Shown piece after piece: positions 16,523 to 25,584 of a stretch of DNA of 64,000 nucleotides (the stretch's first letter is position 1; every line of letters begins with the position of its first letter). The position numbers and the translations under genes were made by a program. The stretch comes from SYLG01 sp965226945 (GTDB taxonomy: Bacteria; Planctomycetota; Planctomycetia; Gemmatales; Gemmataceae), in the NCBI GenBank assembly GCA_965226945.1, contig OZ245717.1, forward strand, positions 6,324,001 through 6,388,000, read 5' to 3'. Below the pieces are notes generated by a model that saw only the letters and a list, made by a program, of their open reading frames with translations, was not told where the DNA came from and made no database searches.

Positions 16523-18412
16523 TCAAGGTTTGATCGTCCAATCTTGGACCTTCAAGCGAGCAAAGACGCGATCTCCCTGCGCGATGATCCAATCGCGCGG
16601 CAGGCTGCGCCCCTGGGGATCGAGACTCGGCTGAGAAAAATGGATCTCACAAGGATCTTCCCCTGCTTCGGGGGTAACCTCCACGGCCAAAAGGGCTCCG
16701 GTGGTCAAGTCGAGATACCAACGTCCCTGCACGCCGCCAAGCGAGGTTTTGAGCACTTCGGCCATGCGAGGTTTTCTTTGATCGAGCGGTTGGCCCGGTT
16801 CCGCCGGAGGCCAGTAAGGCTCGGTGCCTCCGTGCTGGCAGCCATCGCCAGGAAAACCAGCTTCCAGTTGCGTGAGCAACTGGCGCAAATGAAACAAGGC
16901 GACAAGCAAGCCGCCGCTTCCGGGCGGATCCTTCAATACCTGGGCCGAAACATCGAGCTTCAAGGGCTCCAGGGAAAAATCGATGCCATCGAGAATGACG
17001 ACGACGCGGTCGAGCACGGCCGGTTTGTCGTCCACCGCCGCGATGCCGGGAATCAGGCTGAACTGCCAGACGCTTTGCGCATTCTTTTCCTGGAAGGTGC
17101 CCGTGCCCTTGAGCGCCCATTCACCCTTGGCATCCTTCAACTTGAACTGTTCGTTGATCTTCTTGAGCGCGCGATCGCGGGCTGTTTTGTTGAAGTGGTA
17201 GTTGGCAAAGCCCTTTTTTGCCTCGTAGAGCTTCTTCACTTCAGCGGGAAGTGGTTTTTCAGGCGGCGCCCCCGGCGGCCGAGGGCGCCCTTCGGGATTG
17301 GCCCCGCCTTCCTTGGCCGGCGGCGGCTCGGGCCTTTCGCCGCTGGCCAGACGCACCAGCATATCGAGGCGCCGGGTTTCCCCCATTTCCGTGACCCGGC
17401 GCACGCTCAAGGGCACTTTCCATCCCGCCGGCAGCGTTCCCAGAATGTTCTTGAACTGGTTGACGCTCGAAACCGGCCTGCCTGCAAACTGGATGATCTG
17501 GTCTTCAGGCATCAGGCCTCGTCTTTGCGCATCACCCGGCGCGACCTGGGTTACAAGGATGCGCGCGATCGTCGAATCTTCAACCGTGCTCACCAGCGCT
17601 CCCAATCCCGCATGTTCGGCAAGCAGGCCGGACCGCAAATTGCCCAGGAAATTCTTGATTTGGTTGGCGCTGATGGCATAGCCGATGCCGGAATTGACCC
17701 GGCCGCGCTTGTCGAAGGAACCACGGCCGTTGATGCCGATCAGTTCGCCCGCCATGTTGTAAAGGGGGCCGCCCGAGTTGCCCGGATTGATCGAGGCATC
17801 CATCTGAATGCAGTCGGCATATTCGTACATTCCCCGTTCCGGATACTGGTAGCGGTGCGTGCCGCTGACCAGGCCGAACGTCACCGTGGGGCTAAAGTCG
17901 GTGGCGAGCAAAAAGGGGTTGCCAAGCGCCACGGCCCAGTCCCCGGTTTTCACCAGGTCGGAATCGCCCAGGACCGAAAAAGGAAATTTGAAATCGGGCG
18001 TGGGGGGCAAGAGCTTGATCAGGGCGAGGTCGCCCATCTTGTCGAGGCCGATGAGCACCGCGTCGTACATTTTTCCATCGGGCAAACCGCAGCGCAAAGC
18101 CGCGCCGCCGCCGGCCACGACATGGAAATTGGAAAGCGCGTAACCGTCGTCCGAAATGAGCACGCCTGATCCGCCGCCACTGACGACCGCGACCGTGGCC
18201 GGGGCAATCTTACGAATGATCTCAATCCGCTGCTTTTCCTGGGCGAGCAGATCGGCCGAGAGCACCGGGGCAGGTGGCTGGGCCGGTAAAGGTCCCTGGG
18301 CCATGGGGGCCAGGAGGTTCCAAAGCACCATCGGGACCAGTCTGGCCCCATCCATTGTGGCGACCATCCGCGTCCACGGCACCATCATGACGAGCGCAAA
18401 TCCGGGGGACAT
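16523..18412 (-). CDS. Trypsin-like serine protease (S1C/HtrA type) with PDZ and extra C-terminal domain
   Basis: The 629-residue product has an N-terminal hydrophobic signal region and a trypsin fold with an intact triad: His97 (SNFHVV), Asp128 (GDLALIK) and Ser213 (INPGNSGGPL). A PDZ domain follows (about 265-355: VAPGDAQRRGLMPEDQIIQF). A Pro-rich linker (GGANPEGRPRPPGAPPEKP) leads to a C-terminal domain of about 240 residues that I do not recognise. It is the only one of the three neighbouring S1C proteins that looks active. It lies five bases after the NPCBM gene and eight bases before the next protease-like gene, within one operon. The location is expected to be periplasmic. Confidence 0.9.
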   Translation of the reverse strand: MSPGFALVMMVPWTRMVATMDGARLVPMVLWNLLAPMAQGPLPAQPPAPVLSADLLAQEKQRIEIIRKIAPATVAVVSGGGSGVLISDDGYALSNFHVVAGGGAALRCGLPDGKMYDAVLIGLDKMGDLALIKLLPPTPDFKFPFSVLGDSDLVKTGDWAVALGNPFLLATDFSPTVTFGLVSGTHRYQYPERGMYEYADCIQMDASINPGNSGGPLYNMAGELIGINGRGSFDKRGRVNSGIGYAISANQIKNFLGNLRSGLLAEHAGLGALVSTVEDSTIARILVTQVAPGDAQRRGLMPEDQIIQFAGRPVSSVNQFKNILGTLPAGWKVPLSVRRVTEMGETRRLDMLVRLASGERPEPPPAKEGGANPEGRPRPPGAPPEKPLPAEVKKLYEAKKGFANYHFNKTARDRALKKINEQFKLKDAKGEWALKGTGTFQEKNAQSVWQFSLIPGIAAVDDKPAVLDRVVVILDGIDFSLEPLKLDVSAQVLKDPPGSGGLLVALFHLRQLLTQLEAGFPGDGCQHGGTEPYWPPAEPGQPLDQRKPRMAEVLKTSLGGVQGRWYLDLTTGALLAVEVTPEAGEDPCEIHFSQPSLDPQGRSLPRDWIIAQGDRVFARLKVQDWTIKP

Positions 18413-18417
18413 GGAAC

Positions 18418-19623
18418 CTACCTTGATACCTTGGGGTTCGCCAAAATCAGGTGCCGTCCAAATGGGGAAAGATCGGTGCTTTCCACAATGAATTTGAGAC
18501 TTTGCACATCCTTCAGGTTGAGCGCCAATTTCTCTCCCCTGGCGCGATTTTCCGGCTTGAGTTCGATCGTGGCCAGCAGTTTGCCGTCCCCTTCCACTTT
18601 CAATCGCACCGCGCCGTCGGCTGAACCGGTCGAGTCGTCGGCGCCGACGATCGCCTGGAGCTCCCGGTACTCTCCCTTGAGCGCATAGGAAACCTGCGAA
18701 GGCGCGGGGAATGCCAGGCCACGATCATAGGTGACGCCGCGTATCTTGATCGGGCCGCCATCGAGGTTGGAATCGCGACGCACGCGATCAAGTCGATCTT
18801 CGCTACCGGTGAGCGCCCCGGGCTCCCATTCCATTTCCGACAACCAGGCCAGCTTGCCGCGGCTGAAATCGATGCGAACCAGGCTCTCCCAGGGTAAATT
18901 CCTTTCGATGCCGGAGGCCAGGGTGATTGCCAAACCCGCCGAGGATGCCGCGCGGATTTGCCCGATTTCCATGGTTTGTCCGGTGACATCGTCCGCCCGG
19001 CCAAGCGGTGCGAGCAAATCGGACTGGGTACCGCGCAGCCAGATGAGCCCGTGGAGATTGGCCTGCTGCACCGGCAATTCCGTTTTGGAACCCGTCGGCG
19101 TAAAACCGATCGTCTTGCCGTCGGCCGAACCTTTGCCGAGGGTTCCCTCAAGGCCATTGATCGTGGACTTTTCGGGGTTGTCCTTATCCTTGCGTAGGAC
19201 CACGAGCATGTCTCGCCGCCTCGCCTTCGCGAGGCGATCCTTCCAGTCTGCGGCAAAGGCGGTGTCCTGCGCGGGCTTGAGAATGCTTGAGAATTTTGCC
19301 AAGGGGATCGCGATCGCCGCGCCTTGCAGCGGCGTCCATTCGACCGTTTCGTCCTTGATGGAATATTGCAGCCCACGAAGGCGAGAGCCGTCGACGAGAA
19401 CCGCTTCGCAATAAAGCAGGGGGGCCTTGGGCCGATTGGGAAACTCGAGGCTAAGCACTTGCCCCAGCGGGAAACTCTGAGGTCCAGTGCCCGTTTTTAA
19501 GGTGAATTTTTGAGAATCGGCAAATTCCAACGTTCCCTGGACGGAGCCGCCATCGATGGTTTTCAAAACGGGCGGCTGGCCAAGCAAAAGGGTCAGAATG
19601 GTCCAGGAAGGCGCGAACAACAA
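18418..19623 (-). CDS. Secreted NPCBM-domain protein
   Basis: The 401-residue product has a short N-terminal hydrophobic signal (FAPSWTILTLLLGQPPV). The first 240 residues are beta-rich, with repeating hydrophobic strands of the type GTLEFADSQKFTLKTG. The C-terminal 150 residues match the NPCBM/NEW2 pattern, a galactose-binding-like fold often found beside glycosidases: the stretch GPIKIRGVTYDRGLAFPAPS, then YRELQAIVGADDSTG, VRLKVEGDGKLL and SLKFIVEST. A carbohydrate- or surface-binding function follows from the family. The stop lies five bases from the start of the active protease gene. Confidence 0.85.
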   Translation of the reverse strand: MLFAPSWTILTLLLGQPPVLKTIDGGSVQGTLEFADSQKFTLKTGTGPQSFPLGQVLSLEFPNRPKAPLLYCEAVLVDGSRLRGLQYSIKDETVEWTPLQGAAIAIPLAKFSSILKPAQDTAFAADWKDRLAKARRRDMLVVLRKDKDNPEKSTINGLEGTLGKGSADGKTIGFTPTGSKTELPVQQANLHGLIWLRGTQSDLLAPLGRADDVTGQTMEIGQIRAASSAGLAITLASGIERNLPWESLVRIDFSRGKLAWLSEMEWEPGALTGSEDRLDRVRRDSNLDGGPIKIRGVTYDRGLAFPAPSQVSYALKGEYRELQAIVGADDSTGSADGAVRLKVEGDGKLLATIELKPENRARGEKLALNLKDVQSLKFIVESTDLSPFGRHLILANPKVSR

Positions 19624-19633
19624 CGGCGATCTC

Positions 19634-19673
19634 CCTTAAACTCGGGTTATCCCAGCCGTATCCCCGTTTAAGG
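19634..19673 (-). other. Intergenic hairpin inside the secreted-protein operon
   Basis: CCTTAAAC (19634-19641) pairs exactly with GTTTAAGG (19666-19673), with additional GGG/CCC pairing inside. It lies between the 393-aa gene and the NPCBM gene (87-bp gap). There is no T-run, so it is more likely an RNA-processing or stability element than a terminator. Confidence 0.45.
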
Positions 19674-19710
19674 CCAACTTGCCAACGCCTTCACTCAACC
19701 CAATTTCAGG

Positions 19711-20892
19711 CTAAGGGGCCGCGGGCACCGGGGCAGGGCTCGTCTGGGAGAGCTTCTTGAAATAGAGCTCAATGGCTTCTTTGTATTTGGTCGGAGCGTT
19801 GCGGGTTAGTTCAACCAAGGCCCGCGCTCGGTCTTTTTCGGGCAACTTGCCCCAGACTTCCGCAAGTTCCTTCACACGTTTGGAATCGACGCCACCTTGC
19901 CCTTGAGGACCACCGGGAGCGCTGTCTTTCGCGGGATTCGTAGGCTGCGTGCTATTGCCCGGATTTCCTTGCTGGGGAGCGCCGTTGGGGCAATTGCCGC
20001 CGTTGCTTGACGAAGATTCCTTCTGCTGGTTTTCCAGATCCTTGATCATCTCATCCAGACGCGCGACCACCTCTTTTTGAATCTTCTGGGTTTTCTTGCC
20101 GCCACGAGAGACTTCGAGGCGCCTTTGCAAAATCTCCATTTTCCGGCTGATCCAGGCCAGGTCCTTATCGCGCCAGGTCGACAAATCGTAGGCCAAAAGC
20201 AAGCCGAGCATCCGGTAGCGTTCCGGCAGTTCCGGCACATCTTGCAATAGGCGGTCGAGGCTGTTGAGCGCTTCTTCCTTGAGCATCAGGGCATGCTCTG
20301 AAACCGCCCGGTGATAAAGGTAAGTGGCAGGGTCGGCGACCTGTTCGGGTTGGAAAAGGTTCAGCGATTCGAGAGCGTCTTCATGGATGCGCCTCAAGCT
20401 CAAGGCCCGAGCATACGCGACCGCCAGATTGGCGCGCAGATAGATCGACTGCGTGCCATCCTTGAAGAGCGCCGGCATCGATTCGGGAGGCAGACCATAA
20501 GCGTCTCGGGCCGACGTGAGCATCGCCGCGATCGCTCGATCGCCCAGACCGAACGAATCGGCGACCTTGTCCGACAGCGGTACGTCGCGGCTCCATAGTT
20601 CTTCAAAGCGCTTTTCGACGCCCGCGTTCCAGGCACCCTTGCGATTGAGCCATTCTCGCGACTGCTTTTTTGCTTCCTCGGTGGAGGAGTTGCGAAGCAC
20701 TCCAAAGGCAGGTTGGCTAAGCGGTGCGGCCGGGACCTTCGGGGTGCCGCCATCGGCAAGCGCCATCGGGGCTTGAGTTAACCCCAGGATCGCCGCGCCA
20801 AGCCCTAAGCGGATTGAGGCGAATAGCCCTAAGCGATTCGAGGCGCAAAGAGCCGCACGGCGTGCGGTGGTTGCCAGAGTTGCCGTCCCCAT
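19711..20892 (-). CDS. Secreted helical-repeat protein, function unknown
   Basis: The 393-residue protein has an Ala/Leu-rich signal region (first about 45 residues, ending ALADGG). Residues 60-290 are helical with TPR-like spacing (YLRANLAVAYARALSL, then ATYLYHRAVSEHALML). Residues 290-345 are a low-complexity Asn/Gly/Pro/Gln/Ser linker, and 345-390 is a charged helix (RVKELAEVWGKLPEKDRARA). GGGGGCGAGG precedes the ATG. It follows the coiled-coil gene by 50 bp and is in the same operon. The tail motif about wild-type granule size (LPEKDRARALVELTRNAPTKYKEAIE) recalls proteins of planctomycete operons with TPR partners, but no family is assigned. Confidence 0.75.
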   Translation of the reverse strand: MGTATLATTARRAALCASNRLGLFASIRLGLGAAILGLTQAPMALADGGTPKVPAAPLSQPAFGVLRNSSTEEAKKQSREWLNRKGAWNAGVEKRFEELWSRDVPLSDKVADSFGLGDRAIAAMLTSARDAYGLPPESMPALFKDGTQSIYLRANLAVAYARALSLRRIHEDALESLNLFQPEQVADPATYLYHRAVSEHALMLKEEALNSLDRLLQDVPELPERYRMLGLLLAYDLSTWRDKDLAWISRKMEILQRRLEVSRGGKKTQKIQKEVVARLDEMIKDLENQQKESSSSNGGNCPNGAPQQGNPGNSTQPTNPAKDSAPGGPQGQGGVDSKRVKELAEVWGKLPEKDRARALVELTRNAPTKYKEAIELYFKKLSQTSPAPVPAAP

Positions 20893-20942
20893 AACCTCGC
20901 CCCCTTCTTGATGACGCCGATCAAGGTCGAGTCATCGTTTCA

Positions 20943-22658
20943 TTATTGGGCCTTATTGCGTCCGAAAGCCATATCCCGGGTCACCTTGGTGATCTTTTCT
21001 TGACGAGTGCCCAGGTCAAACAGCTCTTTTTTCAGTTGATCGACCTTTTCGCGTTCCTTGAGGTCGCTTACTACTTTCGGCTGTTCCCCTTCGAACTGCC
21101 GGGCGTAGGTGGTCGTCCTTTGGTTGACGCGCAACTGCATCGAGCGGATCATCTTCAATTCGGCGATCTGGTCGATGAGTTTTTGATCGTTGTTACTGCT
21201 GCTGCTTTCGCCGCCGGAACTCGGCTTTTGTTGTTTGGATGGTTCCTGACGGGCTTTTTTCAGCGCGGCAATCATCTCCTTGAGCGAATCGATGATGTCG
21301 GTTTCGATCCCCTGAGTGATCGCCGCAGCATCGGCTTTTTTGAGCTTTTGCGAAACGAGCATCATGTCCTGGCGGACCTGGCCAAAGACCTCGGCGAAGG
21401 CAATGGCCGAACCTTCCTGTTCGATGAGGAGAAGGGCCGCGGAGGCCTCGCGCACGATGGCATCCTCGGCGTCGCCCAGTTCCAGGCCGCGCTGATCTTC
21501 CGACCGCGATGGCTTGCCACCCGGTTGGCTCTGGATCGCCTTATCGAGCTCCTCGGTCGAAGTTTTGACCGAGATCTGCATGTTGAGCATTTTTTCGCAG
21601 CGCTGTTGCAACTGCGCCAGGAGCTTTTTCATCTCCTCCTCGCGGATTTGCTGCAAAAGCTCTTCGAGCTTCTTCTGGGCCTGCTTCAACTTGTCGAGCG
21701 CCTGGGTCTGATCGTTCGAGGCGCCCTTGTTGTCCCCCTTGGCGATCTTTTCCTGAGCTTTTTCCTGATCCTGGGTGGCTTCTTTAATGCTCTTCTTGGC
21801 TGCCGCCTGTTCGGCCGATTCGTTGGGGCTAGAAGGGCTCGGCTCTCCCGATTTGGGTTCACCGCCCTTGGGTTCACCCCCCTTGGAGTTGCCCTTTTTG
21901 GGATCACCTGATTTTCCCGAAGGATCGCCCTTGCTGTCTTTTCCGTCTTTTTTGGACGCATCGGACTCTTTGGCGTCCTTATCGTCTTTTCCTTCTTTTC
22001 CCTTGTTGGCTTCCTTGGGGTCCTTGTCCGAACCTGCCTTGCTCGCGCCTTTGTCCTTGGGAAGGCCCGCCAGATCCTTGGTCTGGTTGGTCACTTTCTT
22101 TTGCGCCGATTCCAGATCTTCTTTCCCCTGCTTGCCAAGCTCGGTGCTGGCGCGCACTCGTTCCTGGCGGGCGATGATCTCCTTCAGTTCCTGCAGCGTC
22201 TTTTGCGCATCTTCTTTCTCTTTTTTCATCTGGTCTTCGCGATTGTCGTGTGCCAGGATGTCGATCAGTTTGCGCAGGTCGTCGCGCAGTTCCTGATTGC
22301 GATTCATCATCTGCTGCATCGTTTCCAGATTGCTAAAAGCGTCGCTCTTTTTGAGGTTTTGCACCAGCGTGTTGAATTTGCCGTCGGTTCCCTGGCGGGC
22401 CACCATCTGCAAGGCGCGTTCGATCGCCTGAGCTCGAGCCTTGTCTTCAGGGCGAGGGCTATTTTCGAGGCGTTGCTTCAAACGCAAAAGAGATTGCTTC
22501 AGATCATCGAATTCGCGGCGCAGGCGATCCTGGGTGGTCGCCGCTTGATCCTGGTTCGGACCTTCCGCTTTGGGCGGTGTCTTCGCGCCATCGGTCCGGC
22601 CCTGGGCCGCGCAAAGCGCAAGCAAGCCCAAAAAGACGGCTAAGGATAAGATGCGCAT
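20943..22658 (-). CDS. Secreted coiled-coil protein with Lys/Glu/Gly-rich centre
   Basis: The 571-residue product starts with a clear signal peptide (RILSLAVFLGLLALCAAQG). Long heptad-like helices occupy about 40-190 (RLRREFDDLKQSLLRLKQRL), 290-380 and 430-571. Between them lies a low-complexity Lys/Asp/Gly/Ser block (about 195-285, with GKSGDPKKGNSKGG and GEPKSGEPSPSSP). No enzyme motif is visible. It is the first gene of the minus-strand operon that ends with the protease-like genes, so it may be a structural or scaffold component in the cell envelope. The composition causes long mirror reading frames that should be ignored. Confidence 0.8.
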   Translation of the reverse strand: MRILSLAVFLGLLALCAAQGRTDGAKTPPKAEGPNQDQAATTQDRLRREFDDLKQSLLRLKQRLENSPRPEDKARAQAIERALQMVARQGTDGKFNTLVQNLKKSDAFSNLETMQQMMNRNQELRDDLRKLIDILAHDNREDQMKKEKEDAQKTLQELKEIIARQERVRASTELGKQGKEDLESAQKKVTNQTKDLAGLPKDKGASKAGSDKDPKEANKGKEGKDDKDAKESDASKKDGKDSKGDPSGKSGDPKKGNSKGGEPKGGEPKSGEPSPSSPNESAEQAAAKKSIKEATQDQEKAQEKIAKGDNKGASNDQTQALDKLKQAQKKLEELLQQIREEEMKKLLAQLQQRCEKMLNMQISVKTSTEELDKAIQSQPGGKPSRSEDQRGLELGDAEDAIVREASAALLLIEQEGSAIAFAEVFGQVRQDMMLVSQKLKKADAAAITQGIETDIIDSLKEMIAALKKARQEPSKQQKPSSGGESSSSNNDQKLIDQIAELKMIRSMQLRVNQRTTTYARQFEGEQPKVVSDLKEREKVDQLKKELFDLGTRQEKITKVTRDMAFGRNKAQ

Positions 22659-22910
22659 GGAAATCGAGCCCCGCGATTCATGGGTTCTTTACATTATGAG
22701 GCGCAAGTCCCCAAAGAGCCAATCGAAAACCCCCGGTCCTTCCCAGTTCGCGAATTCAGTACACTCGCACGAGCAATAAGTTACAGGCAAATCTCCTGCC
22801 GTGGGCTCGCAGGATGACCAAAGCACTTCGCAAAACCGGCCGGTCAAGAATAACAACGGACGGTGAAAACATGTTGGAAGCAAATGGATGAGGAAAAGGT
22901 GAGAGGTTCC

Positions 22911-24293
22911 TCAACCCGTGTAGGCTTTGGCCAATACCTTTCCTCGGCAAATGGGTAGGGGTCTGTTGAGAGGATCGTGAATTTCCATGTCCTCGGGGAT
23001 TCCGAGCCCATGGAGAATCGTTGCATGCAGGTCCTGCGGGGCGATCGGATCGTCCTTGACGAAGGCGCCCATCTTGTCGGTGGCGCCAAGCACCTGTCCG
23101 CCCCGAATGCCCGCGCCACAGATCGCGCTCGAAAAGGCATGGCCCCAGTGGTCGCGGCCGCCGTTGGGGTTATGTCTTGGCGATCGGCCAAATTCGCCGG
23201 TCCAAACGATCATGGTCGAATCGAGCAGGCCGCGCTCCTTGAGGTCGTCAAGCAGGGCGCTGAAGGCCAGATCGCTGATCGGCAGCAGGTGATCCTTGCA
23301 GCGCGCACCGTTGCGGGCGTGGGTGTCCCAGGCGGGAGAATCGTCGGTGTCGCCGGGCATGCGGGTCCAGTTCACCTGAATGAACGGCACCTGCGCCTCC
23401 ACCAGCCGCCGAGCGAGCAACAGGCTCTGGCCCCATCGGTTGGAACCGTAGCGTTCGCGTAAGGCCATCGGCTCTTCGTCGATGCGGAACGCCTTGGCGA
23501 TCGGCCCGGAGCGAATCATGGCAAAGGCATCGCGGGTTTGCCTGGCCTTGGCTGCCGTTCCCTGGATCACGGAAATGTGGCTTTCCAGCAGGGAAAGCAG
23601 ATCGGCTCGGCCGCCGACGCGATCGATCGAGACTTCTTCAGGCAGGCTCAGGCCGCCAATGGAAAAGCCTTTTTTCGAAGGGTCGCAGTGAACCAACCAG
23701 GGATCGCAAATGCGCCCCAGGAATCCCGCGTCTTGGCCCGGCCAGGGGATGCCGCCCGTGTTCCAAATGTGTTCGGGGATCGTGATCGAACTGGGCAGGC
23801 CCGGCCGGTCAGGTTTGACATGACGGATCGCCGAGCCAAGCGACGGATGGTCGTTGGGAAAACCGACCTTCGCGTTTTCTGTCTGCATCGGGATGTGGGG
23901 AACGCCCGTCAGCATCCAGTAACCGCTTGAGGAATGGGCGTTGTCGGCGGTCGTGCATGAGCGCAGCACGCAAATGTCATTCATGCGCCGTGCGGCCTGG
24001 GGCATCAATTCGCTGACATGCAATCCGGGAATTTTGGTCGCGGTGGGGGCGAATTCCCCCTTAACCTCAGCTGGGGCTTGGGGTTTGGGGTCCCAGGTCT
24101 CGTGTTGGGGAGGTCCGCCGAGATGGAAGAGGAAAATGACCGATTTTGCCTTGCCAAAACCATTTCCTTCCATGGAAGGAGACGCTTTGAGGCCATTGGA
24201 ACCAAAATACGGAGCCAAACCGGCGGCAAAACCGATTTTTAGCCAATCACGGCGAGGCAAGTGGGTGCGGCGGGGAGAGCGGGCAGGATGCAA
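22911..24293 (-). CDS. DUF1501 protein (sulfatase/phosphatase-like fold)
   Basis: A GCGGAGG site six bases upstream favours the TTG at 24291-24293 as start, giving 460 residues; an upstream TTG at 24308 is possible. The N-terminus is twin-arginine-like (PRRDWLKIGFAAGL). Family marks: VIFLFHLGGPPQHETWDPKP, WMLTGVPH, FIQVNWTRMPGDTDDSPAWDTH, and near the C-terminus MIVWTGEFGRSPRHNPNGGRDHWG. DUF1501 belongs to the alkaline-phosphatase-like superfamily; its reaction is undefined. Unlike the pair at 45-49 kb, no PSCyt1 partner is adjacent. The spacer 22659-22910 before the coiled-coil gene shows no further feature. Confidence 0.9.
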   Translation of the reverse strand: MHPARSPRRTHLPRRDWLKIGFAAGLAPYFGSNGLKASPSMEGNGFGKAKSVIFLFHLGGPPQHETWDPKPQAPAEVKGEFAPTATKIPGLHVSELMPQAARRMNDICVLRSCTTADNAHSSSGYWMLTGVPHIPMQTENAKVGFPNDHPSLGSAIRHVKPDRPGLPSSITIPEHIWNTGGIPWPGQDAGFLGRICDPWLVHCDPSKKGFSIGGLSLPEEVSIDRVGGRADLLSLLESHISVIQGTAAKARQTRDAFAMIRSGPIAKAFRIDEEPMALRERYGSNRWGQSLLLARRLVEAQVPFIQVNWTRMPGDTDDSPAWDTHARNGARCKDHLLPISDLAFSALLDDLKERGLLDSTMIVWTGEFGRSPRHNPNGGRDHWGHAFSSAICGAGIRGGQVLGATDKMGAFVKDDPIAPQDLHATILHGLGIPEDMEIHDPLNRPLPICRGKVLAKAYTG

Positions 24294-24621
24294 TCGATGC
24301 CTCCGCAAAGGACGAGATTTTGGAGCAGGGGATGCTTCAGGTAGGTGATGGAAGTTTACCCGATCCTGTGCAAAAGGGGAAGATTAAGGCGGCAAATGAG
24401 CGCTTCCACCGAATATTGCCGTCAGCCGAACCTCAAAAAAGCGCAAAGGGGAGCTTTTCTCCTGGATTTGGGTTGTGCAGTCCCCGATGAAATGCCTGCA
24501 AATGGGTCTCTAAACCTGGGACTGAAAGGTAGTGTTGTCAGGAAAGGAAAAGATCTAACCCGAACTGGACCGATCCATTGCATAGTCCTGAGTGCGATGG
24601 GCGAATAAGAGGAATCGATCG
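24294..24621. other. Spacer with no supported gene
   Basis: An 87-codon open frame (24345-24608) begins without a ribosome site and has no recognisable motif, so it is not called. The region must hold the promoter of the DUF1501 gene on the minus strand. No clear promoter or hairpin was seen. Confidence 0.5.
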
Positions 24622-24780
24622 ATGCAAAAGCTCGTGATCGTAATGGGGGTCGACGGCGGGGATGACTACATCAACGACAACTACCTGGATGCCGGATGGC
24701 GAGTCGTTTCCATGACGCCGATTGTCAATTTTGAATCGAGCGGCACGCTGGCGGTGCTCCTTGAGAAAGAGGGGGAATAG
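24622..24780 (+). CDS. Small unknown protein, 52 residues
   Basis: The ATG at 24622 follows AAGAGGA at about 24607-24613, a good ribosome site. The protein begins MQKLVIVMGVDGGDDYINDN and continues with YLDAGWRVVSMTPI and then TLAVLLEKEGE. The pattern of a short strand, a helix with an (N/G)xYLxxGWxVxSxTP motif and a final strand resembles small DUF4177/DUF1737-like proteins. It lies directly upstream of a decayed transposase; they are not obviously linked. Confidence 0.6.
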   Translation: MQKLVIVMGVDGGDDYINDNYLDAGWRVVSMTPIVNFESSGTLAVLLEKEGE

Positions 24781-24870
24781 GTCTTCATCACGGCTCAAAA
24801 GTCCAATTCATCATTGCCTTGCCAAGCAGTGATTTCAGGGGTTCCCGGAGCACAACCGTGCCGCACGGCA

Positions 24871-25226
24871 CGGTTGCTCGCTCGTCGGAGTGGGCGGGCG
24901 GCAGATTGCGGAATCGGTGAGCCGCGAAATGGTTCAGGGATGCGGAAAAATACGTCGTGACGAAGCGAAAGACTGAATATTGGCTGATTCCGCCGAAGGT
25001 GTACGCGGAGATTGTTGCGTCGATGCAGAACATCCTGGAAACCTACGAGCAGCTCTACGATACACCTGTTCTTGTCGCATGCATGGACGACCAGCCGGTG
25101 CGGTTGCTGAAAGAGACGCGGTTTGCGGCCACGGCCAAACGGGAACATCCGTGTTGGGTTGATTACGAACTCGAGCCCGACCACCGGGGCGGCTTCGATG
25201 TGGAACCACTTCCCGACAGAACTTAG
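24871..25226 (+). pseudogene. Decayed IS630-family transposase
   Basis: An open stretch from GTG 24957 to 25226 encodes TEYWLIPPKVYAEIVASMQ, then CMDDQPVRLLKETR and WVDYELE. This is the middle part of an IS630-family transposase, in which the C-M-D-E-Q-P-V-x-L-x-K-E-T-R motif contains the first catalytic Asp. Upstream in another frame (24902-24978) the expected preceding segment can be read as IAESVSREMVQ, so at least one frameshift separates the two. The rest of the catalytic domain (second Asp, final Glu) is missing. A hairpin (AACCGTGCC/GGCACGGTT, 24854-24875) precedes it. The sequence is not close to the intact IS630 element at 33 kb. Confidence 0.75.
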
Positions 25227-25584
25227 GATGTGAAATCGTTGAGGATTCACAATAAATAACTGTTGAGTCAACGATCGTTTCGAGCCGGATTGCAGCCTTT
25301 AAAATCACTCGATCAAATGTGCTTGGCGGTGTACCATGATCTTGGTGAATCGCGTGCGAGCGCGCATTATGGCGTTTTACTGCAATGGTTGCATGGTACT
25401 CCCAATCTGTCAGCGAAAGGCTCGTTTTACGGAAGCCATCGCGCGGCTGCGGCACTTGACCGCTGAAAATGGAACACAGCAGTACGGCTAACGGGTCTTT
25501 AAGATCCCGTGGCGCCGCCTTGAGGGGGAAAATGCGCGCTAGGCGATATCTGTCCCGGTGGTTAAGAAGAAAGCACGATCAGTC
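25227..25584. other. Spacer with no supported gene
   Basis: This stretch follows the transposase remnant. A 67-codon frame (25263-25466) opens at a TTG without a ribosome site and has no known motif. The region could contain further decayed element sequence and the promoter of the LESRL protein gene. Confidence 0.4.

Noticed and set aside
16544..18169. 541-codon plus-strand frame, and others at 14380-15516, 20946-21911 and 47026-48519
   Set aside because: All mirror well-supported minus-strand genes and have compositions rich in Arg, Ala and Gly without motifs.
24345..24608. 87-codon frame in the spacer
   Set aside because: No ribosome site or motif, and it overlaps the promoter area of the DUF1501 gene.
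25263..25466. 67-codon frame after the transposase remnant
   Set aside because: TTG start, no ribosome site, no recognisable pattern.
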